Source: Pleodorina starrii
Taxonomy: Eukaryota; Chlorophyta; Chlorophyceae; Chlamydomonadales; Volvocaceae
Direction of reading: 5' to 3'
Assembly: GCA_030267565.1 (NCBI GenBank)
Contig: BRXU01000011.1
Coordinates: 1,416,501-1,480,500 of the forward strand
DNA: 64,000 nt
A program made the position numbers and the translations under genes. The notes beneath the pieces are model-generated. The model was not told the origin of the DNA, ran no database searches, and worked only from the letters and a program-made list of their open reading frames with translations. Positions within the stretch are counted from its first letter, which is position 1, and the number at the start of each line of letters is the position of its first letter. Shown in pieces: positions 37,354 through 51,000 of the stretch.

Positions 37354-38745
37354 CCTCGTCGTGTGAAACCAACACACTACATTACTCTTTACTTTGTAAT
37401 GAAGCGCCTTGCAACTTAGCGGCTACATTGGATGGGCACTGGCCCGTTTCCTAATCAATCATAAATCTGCATGGATTTGAACAGCATTAAGACGCGTTTC
37501 CTAGTCAACGCAGCCAAACGTGTACCATAGTACGGGAAGTATACATTCAGGTCGTTGGCAGGTGGAGGTTCGTTGGCGTTCTTTCAACCGTGAGCCGAAC
37601 GGCTCGGTCTTAAGCTCAGGATCAGCCCGATGCACTGGTGCCTCGCCATGGCCAGAAGTCTGCAGGAAACTCAGGAAAGTCAACTCGTAACGCGCTGCTG
37701 CAGTTTCCCTCCAAAATACAATGACACATTTTCACATACCAAGCAGCCGAAGATCACCGAAGATCACGCTCGACACACCGGCAGAAAGGGCACTTTGGAC
37801 TGGGACGGTGCGACCTAGCAGCCAACAGCTCAGCACGGAAAGTCCCACGGAAATCACCTACCGGGCTAACCTGCACGCCAAATCTGCTGCCTAATCCTAC
37901 GTGGTATGAGCACGGTTCACTTCACACCATGACGTTGCGAGAACAAAAAACCAATCCTCACCATGTTATGTTCACTGGCCCCCACCCCCCGTCGTATAGC
38001 CAAGACCAAACCTGCTTGATCGCGATATAGGTCAAACGCTGCGCTTGAAACAAAATGCTTGCGTACGGTTGCGGGGACAGTCCCTAAAGCTACGTCCGCT
38101 TATCCACGCCCGCACGTGAGCATTGACCGGAAGTGACTCACCTATCCTCAGCGACTTGCAACATACCAAGACACCATGTGCACTGTATACGTCCGCCTGC
38201 CCAGCCGGTACCAAAACGTGAAGGCTTCCCGAAGTATACGTGACAAGCAAGCCCTGGCAACTCCGTCTCCCCATTGCCTCGGTCTCTCGATCCCGACGTC
38301 GCGGTTCCACCACCGGAAGCACTGGGCACAGGCAAGCACCGGGCCCCCTTCCTCATCCACGCAAGCGTGCACAACTGCAGCCTCGATCACGGCGTACTTC
38401 AAAGCGCCAAACCATATGCAGTGACAGGCCTTGGCGCGCCCCTTTCAGGGCACACCTCCCCAGCCTCCCCAGCCGCCTGCCTCCTGCTGCTGCGCAACAC
38501 CATTACCATGACAGGCCATGCCCGTCGCTCCGAACCACCCACACCAAACGCATTCCACCACCGTCTACCACATTCCACCCCACTTGCTGGCGCCACAACG
38601 CCCAGGCAAAAAGCCGCCACACCAGGACGCCCTCACGCCTGCATCCTATCTCCACCTCGTCCAGGTACAGGTCCCGCACCCTTCCAGCCTTTCCTCGTTC
38701 TAACCCTACGCCCAGCTGTGTCACCCCAAGACGCTTGTTCAAGAC
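37354..38745. other. Intergenic, no gene seen
   Basis: Upstream of the AAA+/polyferredoxin gene and downstream of the PLAC8-like gene. Open frames here are short or Pro/His-rich with no domain. If the PLAC8-like gene is spliced past 38751 by using a GTAGGT donor in place of the TAG stop, a last exon could lie near 38500-38700. Confidence 0.4.
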
Positions 38746-41700
38746 CTACCCCCACCGCTTGTACAGCCCGTCAGTCGACTCCTCCAGCACCGGGTTGATG
38801 CTGCTGATGTGACTGAGGCCCGGCTCGGGCTGCTGCCTGGCCCCAAGGCCGCTGGGCGGCTTGCCGTAGCCCGCGCGGACCGCGCCGCGTGTCGACTCGC
38901 CAACGGCGACGGAGTTGGCGGCCATCGACGTGGCCACTGACGACTGCGCCATCCAGTTGACCCAGTGCTTCTGGCGGTGCTGCGAGGCACACACCGAGTC
39001 GGCCACGGACTCGTAGCCCACGTTGGGTTCGCCGTTGCTCAGGCCGCTGGCGCTGCGACGCGCGGACTCAAAGGCCGCGCTCTCCGCGATCTCCACGGCG
39101 GGGTCCGACACTGATGCGGCGCACGTACCCCTGGGGGAGGGCGCCACCACGGCGATCGCGTCCACGCCCTCCTCACCAGCGCCAGCGTTGTTGCCCAGGT
39201 CTGGGGCAGGGCCGCCGCTGGTGCTGCTGAGGCGGCCGCGCGCGGCGACATTTGCCGCCGGGTGGACGACCACGGCCGTGCCGGCCTCGTCGCCGCTGCT
39301 GACTGGCCCGTCGATGACACTGGAGCCATCGTCCTCGACGGAGCCGCCCCCGCCAGAGTCCTCCTGCGAGGGCGCGTCGCCACAGAAGCTCGCATAGGGG
39401 GCCGCCGCAGAGGCAGCCACGCCACCGAAGGCTCCGGCGCGCGCGCCCGCTGACGTTGGCGCGGCCTGGGCGGCGCCATAGCGCTGGCTGCCACTGCTGC
39501 CACGCTGTTGAAGGACAGCGGCGTTCGAGGGCAGCGCGACGACCATTCGTTGGCTTGTGGAGGGTGCGGAGGACATCGCCTGGGTTGCAGCAGCAACCTC
39601 TGCCGCTGATACCGGCGGCGGCATCGCGTCGGCCTTCTCCCCAGCAACCCGCAAGGCTTCCTTCAGGTGGTCCATACCCGGGCCATCGATGAAGCTTGGC
39701 CGGATTGACGCCAGATTAACTTCGTCATCGTCTCCGCAGCCGCCGAGGAAGGGAGCGGGCGTGGGAACGGGTGCCGGGCGGGCGGCCGGCGCGCCGTAGC
39801 GCGCCTGCGGGCCTTGCCGCTGCAGCGGCTGGCCGGCGCCGTGCAGCAGCACCTGCGGTAGCGTGACGGCGGCAAGTGAGAAGTTGTCCGCTGATGCGCC
39901 CATGCCGTCGTCGACCTCGTCGTCCTCGTCGACTCGGGCGCTTGCGCGCATGGGGCCAGAGTCCATCGCACTCGTCTCGGCGTCCAGGCTTTCAACAGGT
40001 GCCGGCGCGGTAGCAGCCGACGGCACTGCAGTGCGACGAGGCGGTGGCACTGTGGAGGTTCCGGGGTTTCGGCCGTAGACACTGCCAGCACGTGCGCTTC
40101 CACCGGGCGCCGTGACGGCATTGCTGCCGCTGTCCGAACCCATGCGAGCAAGCGCCGTCAGTGCTGCGCCGCCGGCGCAGATCACGCCGGTGGCAACGCC
40201 AGCGGCGGGCTCGCTGCCGCTGCCCCGCTGGCTGGCCCCAGGCGCGCCCTGGGCCGTGCGGAAGGACGATACGGCTGACGACCCAGATCCATTCATGCGG
40301 AGGCTTCGCTCAGAGTTATGGGAGCTCACCGGCGCCAATCGCTGGCTGGCAGCTGACGGACCGGCGCCCGCCCGCGCGAGCTCGTCTTCGCCTGGAGCCT
40401 CTAGCGAGGCCGCTGATGCCTGATCCTGGGCGACCCGGCATCCAGTCACGTTGCTGTTCGACCAAGACCCCTCCTCCCCCTCTGCCTCGGCGATGGGCGC
40501 CATTGTGCTGTGCCGATAGCTATCCCATGGCCCGGCTGGGTCCACGGAGCTGAGGGCGGTGCCGCCGCCGGCGGCCGCAGCGCTGCCACGCCCCGCGCTG
40601 CCGCTGCCGTTGAGCATCGCGTGGTCGATCATAGACGACAGCTTGGAGGAGGTGATGGTGTCGTAAGTGGCGCCGGCGGCGTTCAGGTCCCTGGAGCTGC
40701 CTGGGGTGGGCATCGGTAGTGGAAGGGGGAGCGGCGGCAGCTCGCTCGGCGCAAGCGCCGCCGGCGGAGCGGTGGGCCTCGCGGCAGAGGCCGCGGAGGC
40801 GGCGGAGGGCGTGGGGACGCCACCATGGGCCGGCGGCAGCGCGGACGCCTGTGAGGCGGCGGCATCGAGCGCCAGGCTGAACATCGAGGCGTCGCTGACG
40901 GACATCCCCGACGCCGCCGGGACTGCGGCCTGCCTGCTGGGCTGGGCCACGCTGCTTGTCTGCTCTGCGGGGTTGCGTGCACCGTCCGCTGCACATGTGA
41001 AATGACGCAGGAAAGGGCGGCAAGGTGGCGGCACATGCATGAAGGAAAATGCCAGAGTAACGCTACGCAGGAGCTGGTGATCCGGCGACGCGGCTGGGTT
41101 GGGCGATGTCAGCTGCATCGCGTGAGACAGTCGCTATTGACATCCTTTAGGAACAACCGGGCGGAATCGGCGGTTTACGCACAACGCAGATACAGTTGCG
41201 ATGGGATCACAAACGACCATGGGACTTACCAGGACGCTGCAGGGTCTGTGACAGATGCGAGAGTTTTGGCCCCTGCAAGGAAATGCGCAGCACTCATTTG
41301 GTCGGGATGCGGCAGTGATGTACCATAGGAATCAAGGAACATGGAGGACACGAAAGGGCGGGGCAAGTCCATCTCCGTACCTGCATCCACGCAGATATGA
41401 TTTCCGAGTCCGCCGAGTCCGGCGGTTTAAGTGCAGGCGGCACATCGAACTTCGGCGGGCTGCGAATCGCGTTGTTGAGTGGAAGCGCGGGAACAACGGG
41501 GAAGGATGTCGAGTCCGCCAGCGCGCTCTCCGCCTCGTCGTGTGATGTGCCAGCCGCGTAGGGTGGGACGGGTGAAACTGCACGGCCGTGCACCGGCGAG
41601 TCGGTGACCTCGGGCGGCGGGATGGAGCTCGAAGCGGGCGCTGCCAAAGGGACGAGGGACGAAGGGGCCCCATTCTTATTATTTGTGGAAAAGTGCCGAG

Positions 41701-43596
41701 GCATGCATTTACCCACATTTCATCTAGGCAAATGCATGCATCAAGTGCTTGGTAAACCTGCATCATCACACTGCAACGCAGCTATCAAGGGCTCTATGCG
41801 AACGACGGCTTGTAAGGAAGGCTCGTGTCGCGGTCAGCAGGGAGCGCTTAGCGTGCCCCTGTTGTGCGGGTTCTTGCGCCGAGGTGGCATTCCGACCGCC
41901 ATTGGACACAAAGCTCAGCCGGCTCTGCCTTCCGGATGACCATCAAAAATGTTTCAAGCCCGCCGTAGCCATCGCAACCACATGAAGCTCCCAAACGCAG
42001 GAACTTACTGCTACGTGACTCGGCACTGCTCGCGCTGACAGCCGGCATGTTTTGCGGAGCCGGCCGTGAGTTGTGCCGGCCTCTGCCGAACAGGGTGACG
42101 ACCTGGTCCGGTGTCTCCCCGACGCTGCTGGCGATGCCGCTGGCCGTCACACCGCCGTTGGCCGCCATGGCTGCGCTGTAGGTCATCGATGCCCCTCGCT
42201 CTGCAATGGGCGTCGTCTCCTCGACTGCTTCAGGCCGCTTCGTCGGGCTGGTGTACGAGTCGTGCAAATTGGCTCCGCTCTGCTCGGCGGTCCTTGGGTC
42301 AGAAGGGACCGCAACGTCCGCGCGGGTCTCGGGCTGGATCGCAGCAATATCCTGGCTGCACGAGCCCAGCGTCGTGACGCGTTGCATAGCGCGCAGCGCG
42401 CTGATGAGTGGCCCATGGGAGGCTGCATGCAAGGCGAGGACAGACAAGTCATATGACTCAGCTAATGCATGTCCAAAGCTTTTGGCAGTGGGCTCAGACT
42501 GCGGCTACGTGCGGATTGTGTTGTTTGGCGTCAAATAGGGACCCTGTGCATCGGCGTTGCACCATATCTTACCGTTGGCGCCGAATCGCTGCTGGCGGGC
42601 GGCGTGGTGCGCAGCGACGTAAAGGAATGTGTGCGACTGGAAAATGGAGCAGGGGTAGCAGCATCCCGCTCCGATCTCCGAGCAAGAGGTGGCGTCGTGC
42701 AGCCCGTACTTGTCCCTGTACAAAGCGAGCAGACAATGACATGAGTACGCCAAAGCTCCTCCTTTTCACTGGCCGTGAAGCTATCACCTCACCGTATCCG
42801 CTGCCGTTGAATCAGGTTCTCTGTGTAGATGACAGGAAGACCCATGCACATGACCCTGCAACATACCGGGGGCGCTCACGCGGGTTCAGGCGCAAACACA
42901 TGACGGCCGACACCTCCGTGCCGCTGAGCAGCTCACCCGCACGTAAGCTGCGAGCTGCACATCCTGCGATACTCTTCGAGCCCGTGTGGACCGATTGCGA
43001 AGCCACTGCACACGAGCGGGGGCATGAGGGTGACTCAAATGCAGCATCAGCGAGACTCGGATACCCGCCCAGGCATGCTTACTCAGCGCAAAGAATCCCA
43101 TGCTTGTTCGAGACTGCGTCTTCGGCATCGAGAAGCGAGACGTTCGCCGCCAAGACAGCGGCGGGACAGAGACAAGCCTACAACAAGGATGGAGTTCAGC
43201 ATCAAGCTCGAAACGGCGAGCTGTCCTTGCGCCAGACCTTGACAAACTCGCTAGCGAATGTTGTACTTGTCAATTCTTTTTCACCTGGAGCAGGAGCTTA
43301 ATGCCAACCTGCGACCAACAGGAATCCAGCGAGGCGGGCACGGCGTAAAGATGTTTTCCGCAGAGGTCCCGACAAGCGACATTTCTTACCCGCTCATATG
43401 TAGTCGGGTCTACGTAGTTGAAGCATGCCAGCGAGCGAGCTGCAGAACCAAGGCAGTTTCGTGTTTTCTTTTGTACTTTTCCGGCAGCTGTCAAGCTCGC
43501 AGGAGCCACCAGCTTACCGCCACAGGCCAAGCTATACTTCGGGTCATCTTCAGGACTGCTGATGTCCATCTTTCGTGCCAGAGCAGCTCCCGCTGA
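38746..43596 (-). CDS. PLAC8-like Cys-rich protein with long disordered tail (5' incomplete)
   Basis: Exons placed in phase: 43596-43518, 43439-43390, 43308-43285 (24 bases), 43177-43083, 43005-42937, 42855-42793, 42715-42573, 42422 to about 42009, then 41757-41713, 41674-41381, 41272-41230 and 40988-38746. The join between the exon ending near 42009 and the next is out of phase, so an exon or splice site is missing there. The N-terminal ~230 residues resemble the PLAC8 family: CLCPAAVLAANVSLLD, then RQRIRDKYGLHD, then GAGCCYPCSIFQ, like the family's RxxxRxxYGI...CCPCxxCQ pattern. The family includes plant cell-number regulators and metal-transport proteins at membranes. The last exon encodes about 747 residues of Ala/Ser/Gly/Pro-rich sequence with acidic clusters and no domain. 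Exons further 5' (43.6-44.3 kb) probably exist but could not be joined. Confidence 0.6.
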
Positions 43597-45018
43597 CTGA
43601 AGCAGTTTTTTTTGTCAAAATGCCATCACGGGCGCGCCTTATGAAGTAAGGAATGAGCCTAAGAAGAAATTATGATGGAAGACAAAACACTGAAGGTGCA
43701 TTGTGTTCCCAAGAGTGCTTTCATTGGCGACATCGGCAGAATCCAGATCCAAAGCACGAACCACGGGCCCCATGCTGTTCCAACTAGGTACCAAGGATTT
43801 GTTCCAGAAAAAAAGGTACCAGCTGTTAAATAGATGCTATATACAACATGCAGTGAAACTAAATATGCCGGAGGGCTTCTTGCAGCAAACACATCTTCAC
43901 ATACCCATCCGTAGCTTGGGTCGCACAGCCCTTGTCCCGCCTGCCTCCCCACGACGGAAAGTCCCTGTCATGCTCGGAAGCGGCTTAGCACCTAGATCTT
44001 GGGGCAGCTGCCAGACGATAGGTTTCCTGACTGCATCGGTAGCTCGCGCGGTATGACGAGGCGGCAACGTGACGAGTGCGCTAGTTCCGGTTTCTTCCAG
44101 AGAAGGCTCCTCGCCGCTGCTGTGTAGCCGCAGCCAAGCGAGAAGCAACCAGCACTGCAAAGGGGGGAAGTCAATCTGAGCGCAAAGCCAGCCTGGGGCT
44201 CCTGCCATTAATGGCCAGGTACAACACACCTGGCCGCACGGCCCGTTCATTACCTCACAACTCCTGTCCCGCCTTTCCCAGTCCTTTTGAGACCCCTTGA
44301 CACTCCTTACGACGACGTCAAGGCCTGTGCCGCGTGACCTTCGTTGCTCCAAACCCTAAGCATCAGCTGGAGTGTTGCTCTCTTGCTGCTCGCCCGATGC
44401 ACGGACCGCACATACTTATGTTGCGTCAGCGGCAGAGCGCCGTCTGGCCTCGCCCAAAGCCCCAGCTTCAAGCTAGGCAACCGTGTCCCCCCCCGCACGC
44501 AAACAAACGGGATCATCCCCCAACAGATATGCCGTACTCAAAGGTTGCACGGTCCCAAGAAACCGTCAGCGAACCGTCGGTGGCCCCTCCCTGGCCGACG
44601 ACCGGACCCGAAGGAAAGAAAACGTTATGAAATGCACTTCTCCTGCCTTGCAACATGCCTACCCAGTCCACACAAAAATGGTGCCACCTTCAGACAGGAG
44701 CTCACAGTAACACCAAGACGACAAACAAACATCAACGCGAGCCGCTCCTCTACGAACGTTTCAGCCGCCTCGGGGACTTCAACACCACGGAAGGGCAGCG
44801 GTAGCCCAAAAGAGAGAGAGAGAGAAACGACACGACAGGTCAATCGGCGCGACCCAAGCGCGACCGCGCCATCGGATCCGGCCCGACTCCGCGCCCCCTC
44901 GAACCCACCTCTCAACACGCTATCATAGTCAGTACCACTTCCCTGCCTCGCCAAGCCCTCCCGGCGCCTCCGGCCCCCAACACCACCCCCAAACCCGGCC
45001 GCATTCAACAACCCCGCT
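43597..45018. other. Unresolved 5' part of the PLAC8-like gene and RRP6 3' flank
   Basis: Minus-strand coding-like pieces occur at about 43915-43985 (frame containing DFPSWGGRRDKG) and about 43680-43773 (MGPVVRALDLDSADVANES), and a longer frame spans 43930-44160. I could not settle which frames and splice sites are used. From 44.4 to 45.0 kb nothing coding is supported; it is probably the RRP6 3' UTR and spacer. Confidence 0.3.
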
Positions 45019-48000
45019 TCACTTGAAGGTGGAGCTCCGGTTTCCTGATCTGGGCATGACGGCCGAACGTTTGCCTCCCTTCCTCAGGAACTCGTCCGGA
45101 ATGTCGTACGGATTGAAGGCCGTCGGCTGCCGCCCGCCGCGGCCGCCGCCACGGCCCCCGTCGCGTCCGCCGCGGCCGCCCCGCCCGCCACGGCCGCCCC
45201 GTCCGCCGCGGTCCTCCGGCGCGACCGCGACGAGGTTGGTGCGCGGGAAGTCGGCCATAAGGCCCTTGAGCTCCGGCTTGCGTCCGCGGCGGCCCGGCGG
45301 CGCCCTCTTGCGTGCATCCCCGGGCTGTGCCGGTACCTGCTCCTGCTGCTTGGGCTGCTGCTTGGGCGGCTTCTGCGGGCGTTTCTTGGCGAAGGGCCCA
45401 ACCGTGTGGCCGCCGTCGCTGTCGCTTCCCTCGCCGCCGTCGCTGCTCGACTCGCCGTCGTACTGCTCGGCGGTGCCGCCAGCGACCTCGGTGGTGAAGC
45501 GCCGGCGCTTGGGCGCGGCAGCGCTGCCGCCGCCGCCGCCGCCGGCGTCCCGTTGGCCGGCGCCGCCGCCGCCGACCGGGTTACCGCCGTTGTCCTGTGC
45601 CCCCCGCTTCTTGCCCATGTCCCCGTTGTTCTTCCGCCTCATCTGCACTCGAAACACCCAAACAACCAGGGGAGCGACGAGGTGACGCAATCACTTCAGT
45701 ACCGACAAAAGGCCCACGGGTCAGAGGCGGGCCGTCGCACAAGAGCACAAGATCTCCAAGAGCACAGCAGGCTGCACAGCGCAGCGACCTTGCCCCGAGT
45801 AGTGCCCGCCAACGCCCCCTCTCCAACGCAATCGGCAACACACCAACCGACCCGCGGGTCGCCCCACCCAGTCCCAGTCCCACCCACGCACCTGCGACAG
45901 CGGCACCGGCACGTAGTCCAACACGTCAAGTCCCAGCTCAGAACCCGCCACCCGCCGCTCCCCGCCGCCGCCTCCGCCGCTAGAGCCGCCTTCGGCGTCG
46001 CCGTCGTCCTCGCCGTCGCTCTCGGCGACTGTGCGCGCCTGCGGCGCCTCGTGGGGCCCCGGCGGCGGCGCCGCGCAGGCGCCGGCGCCAGCGCTCCGGT
46101 CGCCACTTTCCCCTGGCGGCACCAGCGTCCCCCGGCCGTCGGCGTCCATGACAATCTCCGTCCCCTCGCCCTCCGCCCGCATCGCCTCTACCACCGCCCG
46201 GATGTCGGCGGCAGTGACGGCGGGCTTGGCGCACGTCGCGGCCGCCGCCGCGTCCGGCGCCCTCGCACCCAACGGCGCCGCGGCGGCAGCATCGCTCGCT
46301 GCCCGGCTCCCCGGGGCAGCGGCTGCGGCGTCCGCGGCGCCAGCCGCCGCGGGCTGCGCCATGAAAGGAAGCGCGAAGGTGGCTCGCAGGCGCTTGGCCC
46401 GCTGCTGCGCCAGCCGTTCCTCCTCATCCACGTCGCCGCCGCCGCCGGTGGCGGCGGCGGCGGCGGCGGCGCCTGCTGCCAGTGACGACCCGGCGGCGGC
46501 GGCGGCGGCGAGGGTTGGGGTCTGAGCTTCCAGGCGGGAGCCCCGGGCCGCGCCTGCCGCCCCAGAGCCGCCGCCGAAGATGGACCGCATCATGGACGTG
46601 CCGCCGCCGCCGCCGCCAGCTCCAGCTGGCGCGCTGCTGGCGGCGCCGCCGCCAAAGAGCGCCGCGGAGCGCGACACCGCCGCCGGTTTGGTGGGCGGCG
46701 GCTTGAGCGCCCGAGGCTTCAGGCCATGGGAGGCGGTGGTGACAGCTGCGGTGGCGGGCGGCGCCGCATCCGCTGCCTCCCGCGCGCGTGTCCCCTCCTC
46801 CGACGGCGCCGGCGCCGTTTGTGGCTCCTCGTCCGCTCCTCCCACGCCGTCACTGCCCGACCCCACAGCCTGGCCGCTGGCCGGCGCCTCCGCTGCCGTG
46901 CCCGCCCCTCCATCCGCCCCGGCGGCAGGGACCTCCGCCTGCATCGCCGCTGCCGACGCTGAAGGCAGCGCCTCGGCAGGCGCCGGCGCCGGCTCTCGCG
47001 CCGGCGCCGGCGCGGGCGCGCTGGCTGCCGCCATCGTCGCCGCCGCCGCGTTCGCCTTCGCCGCCGTCCGGATGGGTGCCACGGACCGCGGCTTGAGCGC
47101 GGGCGGGGCGGCGCGCTGCGGCGCAGCCGCCGCCGGTGCTGCTGCCGCCGCGGCTCCCGCCGGCGGCGCTGCCGCCTCGGCGGCGGGCGGGGGCTGAATG
47201 GGGCGGTGCTTTGCGTCGTTGATCGCGGTCACCAGCTCCCCCATCCGTCGTACCGCCACCTCCGACATGGCCCGGCCCAGCACCGCCTGGAGCCGTTTCC
47301 CGTCACCTGCAGCGCAGACCCACGGGTCGGTCGGTCGGTCGGTGGGGTACCGTGATAAAAAAGCTACCGCAGCAACGGAACCGAGGCGACGGGTCGGTCG
47401 GTGGCAAGAAAAGACCAACCGCAGCGACGGAACGGACGGGGGCGACGGATCCGTGGGGTTGATGCGCGGGCGGGGGTGGGGCGACGGGCAGCGGCCGCGT
47501 GCCATTGGATGCAATGGGCTGCTGGCAGCTGGCTGTGCTGTAAGGAGTGGTGGCTTCTGGCTTGTTGAAGAGACGGATTGCAGCTGGAGCCCGGTGATGC
47601 TCGGGGAGGTTTGGCGGCGGCGGCGGCGGTGGTGGTGGCCGCAGTCGCCTCGAGAAGGAGGTTGCCCACTGGGGCGAGAGCCGTCACACCCACACACCCA
47701 CACCAACACACCCCCCAAGCTCTGCAGCTTGATCAACAACGTCCGCAGTGACTCATTCTTATATAAAGGAGCATATCACTCCCTGCCCCTCCCCAAGCTC
47801 ACCGGGCATCGCCTGCGCCAGCGCCACCAGCTGCGCCTTGCTGAGCACGTAGCCGGTGCCCTCATCCTCCGCCCGGCACACACCGTCCCGCCAGGCCAGC
47901 AGCGCGGCGAACACGGCCGTCTGCTGGGGGCTCAGACACAGCTGCCAACGCAGCAACAGCTCCTGGGGGGGGGGCGAGGAGCGGCGCGAGGTCAAGGGGG

Positions 48001-51000
48001 GGTGCGTGGGTCAGGGGGACGGGGTGGGTGTCGGCGTGGAGGGTTCCCTTTCCCCTCCCCTTTCCCCTTCCCATCCCCTTGTTAGCGTCTCAAGTCCACC
48101 GCCCTCGTCCACCGCTCCACCGTAAGAAAGCCCACGCCCCGAAACCGCCCCGAAACCGCTTCTTCGCTTCCACCCTTCCCCCGCCCACCCGCACCTGGTA
48201 GCCCGAGGGGCTGAAGGCCGGCTTGCGGTAGGTCTTGAGGCACAGCTGCCGACTGCGCTCCAGAACCAGACCCAGTGCGCCGCCCGGGTTGCTGGCGGGC
48301 AGTGGGACCGCCAGGGAGGGAGGAACCTGGGGAACCCCGGGAGCGGGCCGGACACGAGAAGTTGGGGCCGTGGGATTGGAAGGGGCGAAACAGAACCGGT
48401 GTGTGTGTGTGGTGGTGGTGGTGTGTGTGGGGGGAGGGGGGCGACAGGGAAGGGCACAAAGCTCAACCTCAGCCTCAGCCTCGGTCTTAGTCTCAGTCTC
48501 TGTCACGAAGCGCCTGACTGGCCCTTAGACATCCGTCACGCAATAGAAGCACGGGCCTCGCAGGAGGGGCGGGCGCGCGCGCAGGAGCGCGCCTCTCTCT
48601 CTCTCTGTGTGAGCCTACCTGGCCGTCCGGTACGGCGGCCAGCTGCTCCCGTAGCTTGTCGTACACGTACAGCAGGTAGTGCGTATCGCAGCGCGCATAG
48701 TGCATCATCTCGGGGGTGAGGGGCCGCACCCGCCAGTCCGCCATCTGGTACCGCTTGTCGGGCTGCGACCCACGGGTCAGAGAACCCACACACGCACACG
48801 GACCACGAAGGGAAGGGAGCAAAGGTGGTGGTGGAGGTTCGGTCACCGGCAGGTAAGTAAAAACACTCTCGAAGGGAGAAGAGACTAGACGCGGCGCCCT
48901 TCGAGCCCTCGCCTACATATTTATTATTCCGTGTCTTCCTGTTGCCTGTATGGAACGCGGTGCGTCCGCACCCTCTCGCTCCTCCCTCCCATGCCAATGC
49001 CCCCCGGTCCGCCTCTTGGCCGCAACACCATACATGCGCGCACACACATGCACACACACAAGCGTCTCCGAGCGCGGGGCAGCGCAGCTTGCCAGCTTTG
49101 GACGGGCCCCATTCCAGTGATCCAGTCCCAAGCCCCTCTGTCTCCTCTCGAGAGGCGGTCGTCACACCCCCTCCGGCACCCCCCCCCGCACCCCCCCCCG
49201 CGGGCACCACCCCGGCCTCCGCACCTTGACCCCGCACATGTTCTCCATGAGGAAGGCCAGGCCGCAGGAGGCCAGCCCCAGCACCCGCGCCGCCTGGCCC
49301 GTGTCGAATAGGTTGACCAGGAACAGCCCAAAATCGCGTTGGAGCCACTCCACATCGCCGTCGGCGCCGTGAAGCACCTGGCAGCGCGGGGCGGGGCGGG
49401 GCGGGACACACGGCGGGGCGGGACACACGGCGGGGCCGGACACGATGAGGAAGGAGAGGGTAATACTGAAGGTGAGTGAAGCCGCGGCGCAGGAGTGGAG
49501 GCGAGTGAGGGGCGGGGTGGCTGATGCATCGCAGACGCACCTTGACGACCCGCGGGTCGGCGAACACGCGAGCCAGCGCCGGGCCCAGCTGGTTCCGGAG
49601 CGCCAGCGTGTCCACCACGTAATCTGTCGTACGAGTGGAGATCTGCATCAGGCAGGTGAAGCCCTGGAACGACCTGCGGCGGGCGCCACGGAGGTGCGTG
49701 TGCGTGTGTGCGTGTGTGGCGGCGGCGCACAGGTAGTCGGAAGCGGAAAGCGGGGAGCTTCGAAAGAGTGGAAAGCACCTCGCGCCGCGCCGCGCCCCAC
49801 AGCAGCCCAAGGCGCGGCAAGCCGCAGCGCGCGAGCTGCCACCCCTGCCTCCGTGTCTTCTCTTTCCCCTTTCCAAGCTTCCTGACCACACGGGGTGAGC
49901 GACCACCGCGGAGCCGGCCCCCCTGCCCCCCGCCTGCTGCCCGTACCGTCCCTCTCTTCAATATCCGAGATCCAAGCCCCCTCCCTCCGCCCCATCCCCC
50001 CCAAACCCCGTCCCCTCACCGGTGGCTGTGGTGCTCCAGATCCACCGCCAGCTCCCCCACGGTACCCAGCTCCGAAACCATCGCCGCCAGCGCCTCTTGC
50101 TCGTCCACCCACACCAGCGGCGTGTCCTCGGGCTCGGGCGGCGGCTGGGGCGGCTGAGGCGGAGGCGCCAGCTGGTCGGGCCGGTAGGTGAGCTCCCCCA
50201 ACTCGGCGGCGAAGGGGTGCGGGTAGTCCTCGGCTGAGGGCCAAGGGAGGGCGGCCGGGGGGCCAGGTCGGAGGCGAGTGAGAGGCCGGGCCGGGGGTCG
50301 CGATAGCGGTTCAACCACCGGTGTCAGCATCAGCAACAGATTTGATGATCCGACGCAATTCCACACGACCCGATCCGAACCGATCCCGGCGACCCCCATC
50401 TGAATCCCCGCCCCGCCAACAGCCCGTTCCCGCCAACAGCTGTATGTCTCACGTGCGCCCGGTGTTGCCTGATAGACCCGTGGGTCGCAGGGCTCCTGGG
50501 TGATCCCCGCCAGGTGGTCCACACGGGGCCGGAAGGGCACCTCCCGCCGGTTGTCGGGAGGCGGGTCGAAGCGCTCCTGGGGGCGAGCCAGGCCGGCAGC
50601 GTGGCGCACCATGTCCTTGGGCCGGGTGGGACGTACCGGGGTGCCACCTGGGCTCCAGGGGGGGAGTGGGACGGGACGGGGGGAACGTGAAGGGGAGAGG
50701 GTTGGGGCTGAGAGCGCGGCCGCGTCGTTGGTACTGGCGGGGCGGTGGGAGCGGGACGGGACGTGGAGAGGGTTTGGCTTTGGTGCCGAGTGTGGTGGAA
50801 GGAGGGAGGGAGGGAGCGAGGGTGAAAAGAAAAGGAGGAGCCGCGGCCCAAAGTAGCCGACTAAGAGAGGGGGAGAGAGAGGCGACGGAGGGGGGGGATG
50901 GACCGGGGCAAACGTGTGGGAGTGGGTGGCGGTGCGGACGCCGGAGGAGAGGCGCCGCAGGCTGGGTCGGCCGTTGGGGTCCAGCTGCTGTTTCCATTGC

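Noticed and set aside
42812..43006. Minus-strand frame containing GELLSGTEVSAVMCL as a PLAC8-like exon
   Set aside because: The exons 43005-42937 and 42855-42793 in other frames fit phase on both sides and carry the expected Cys-rich pattern.
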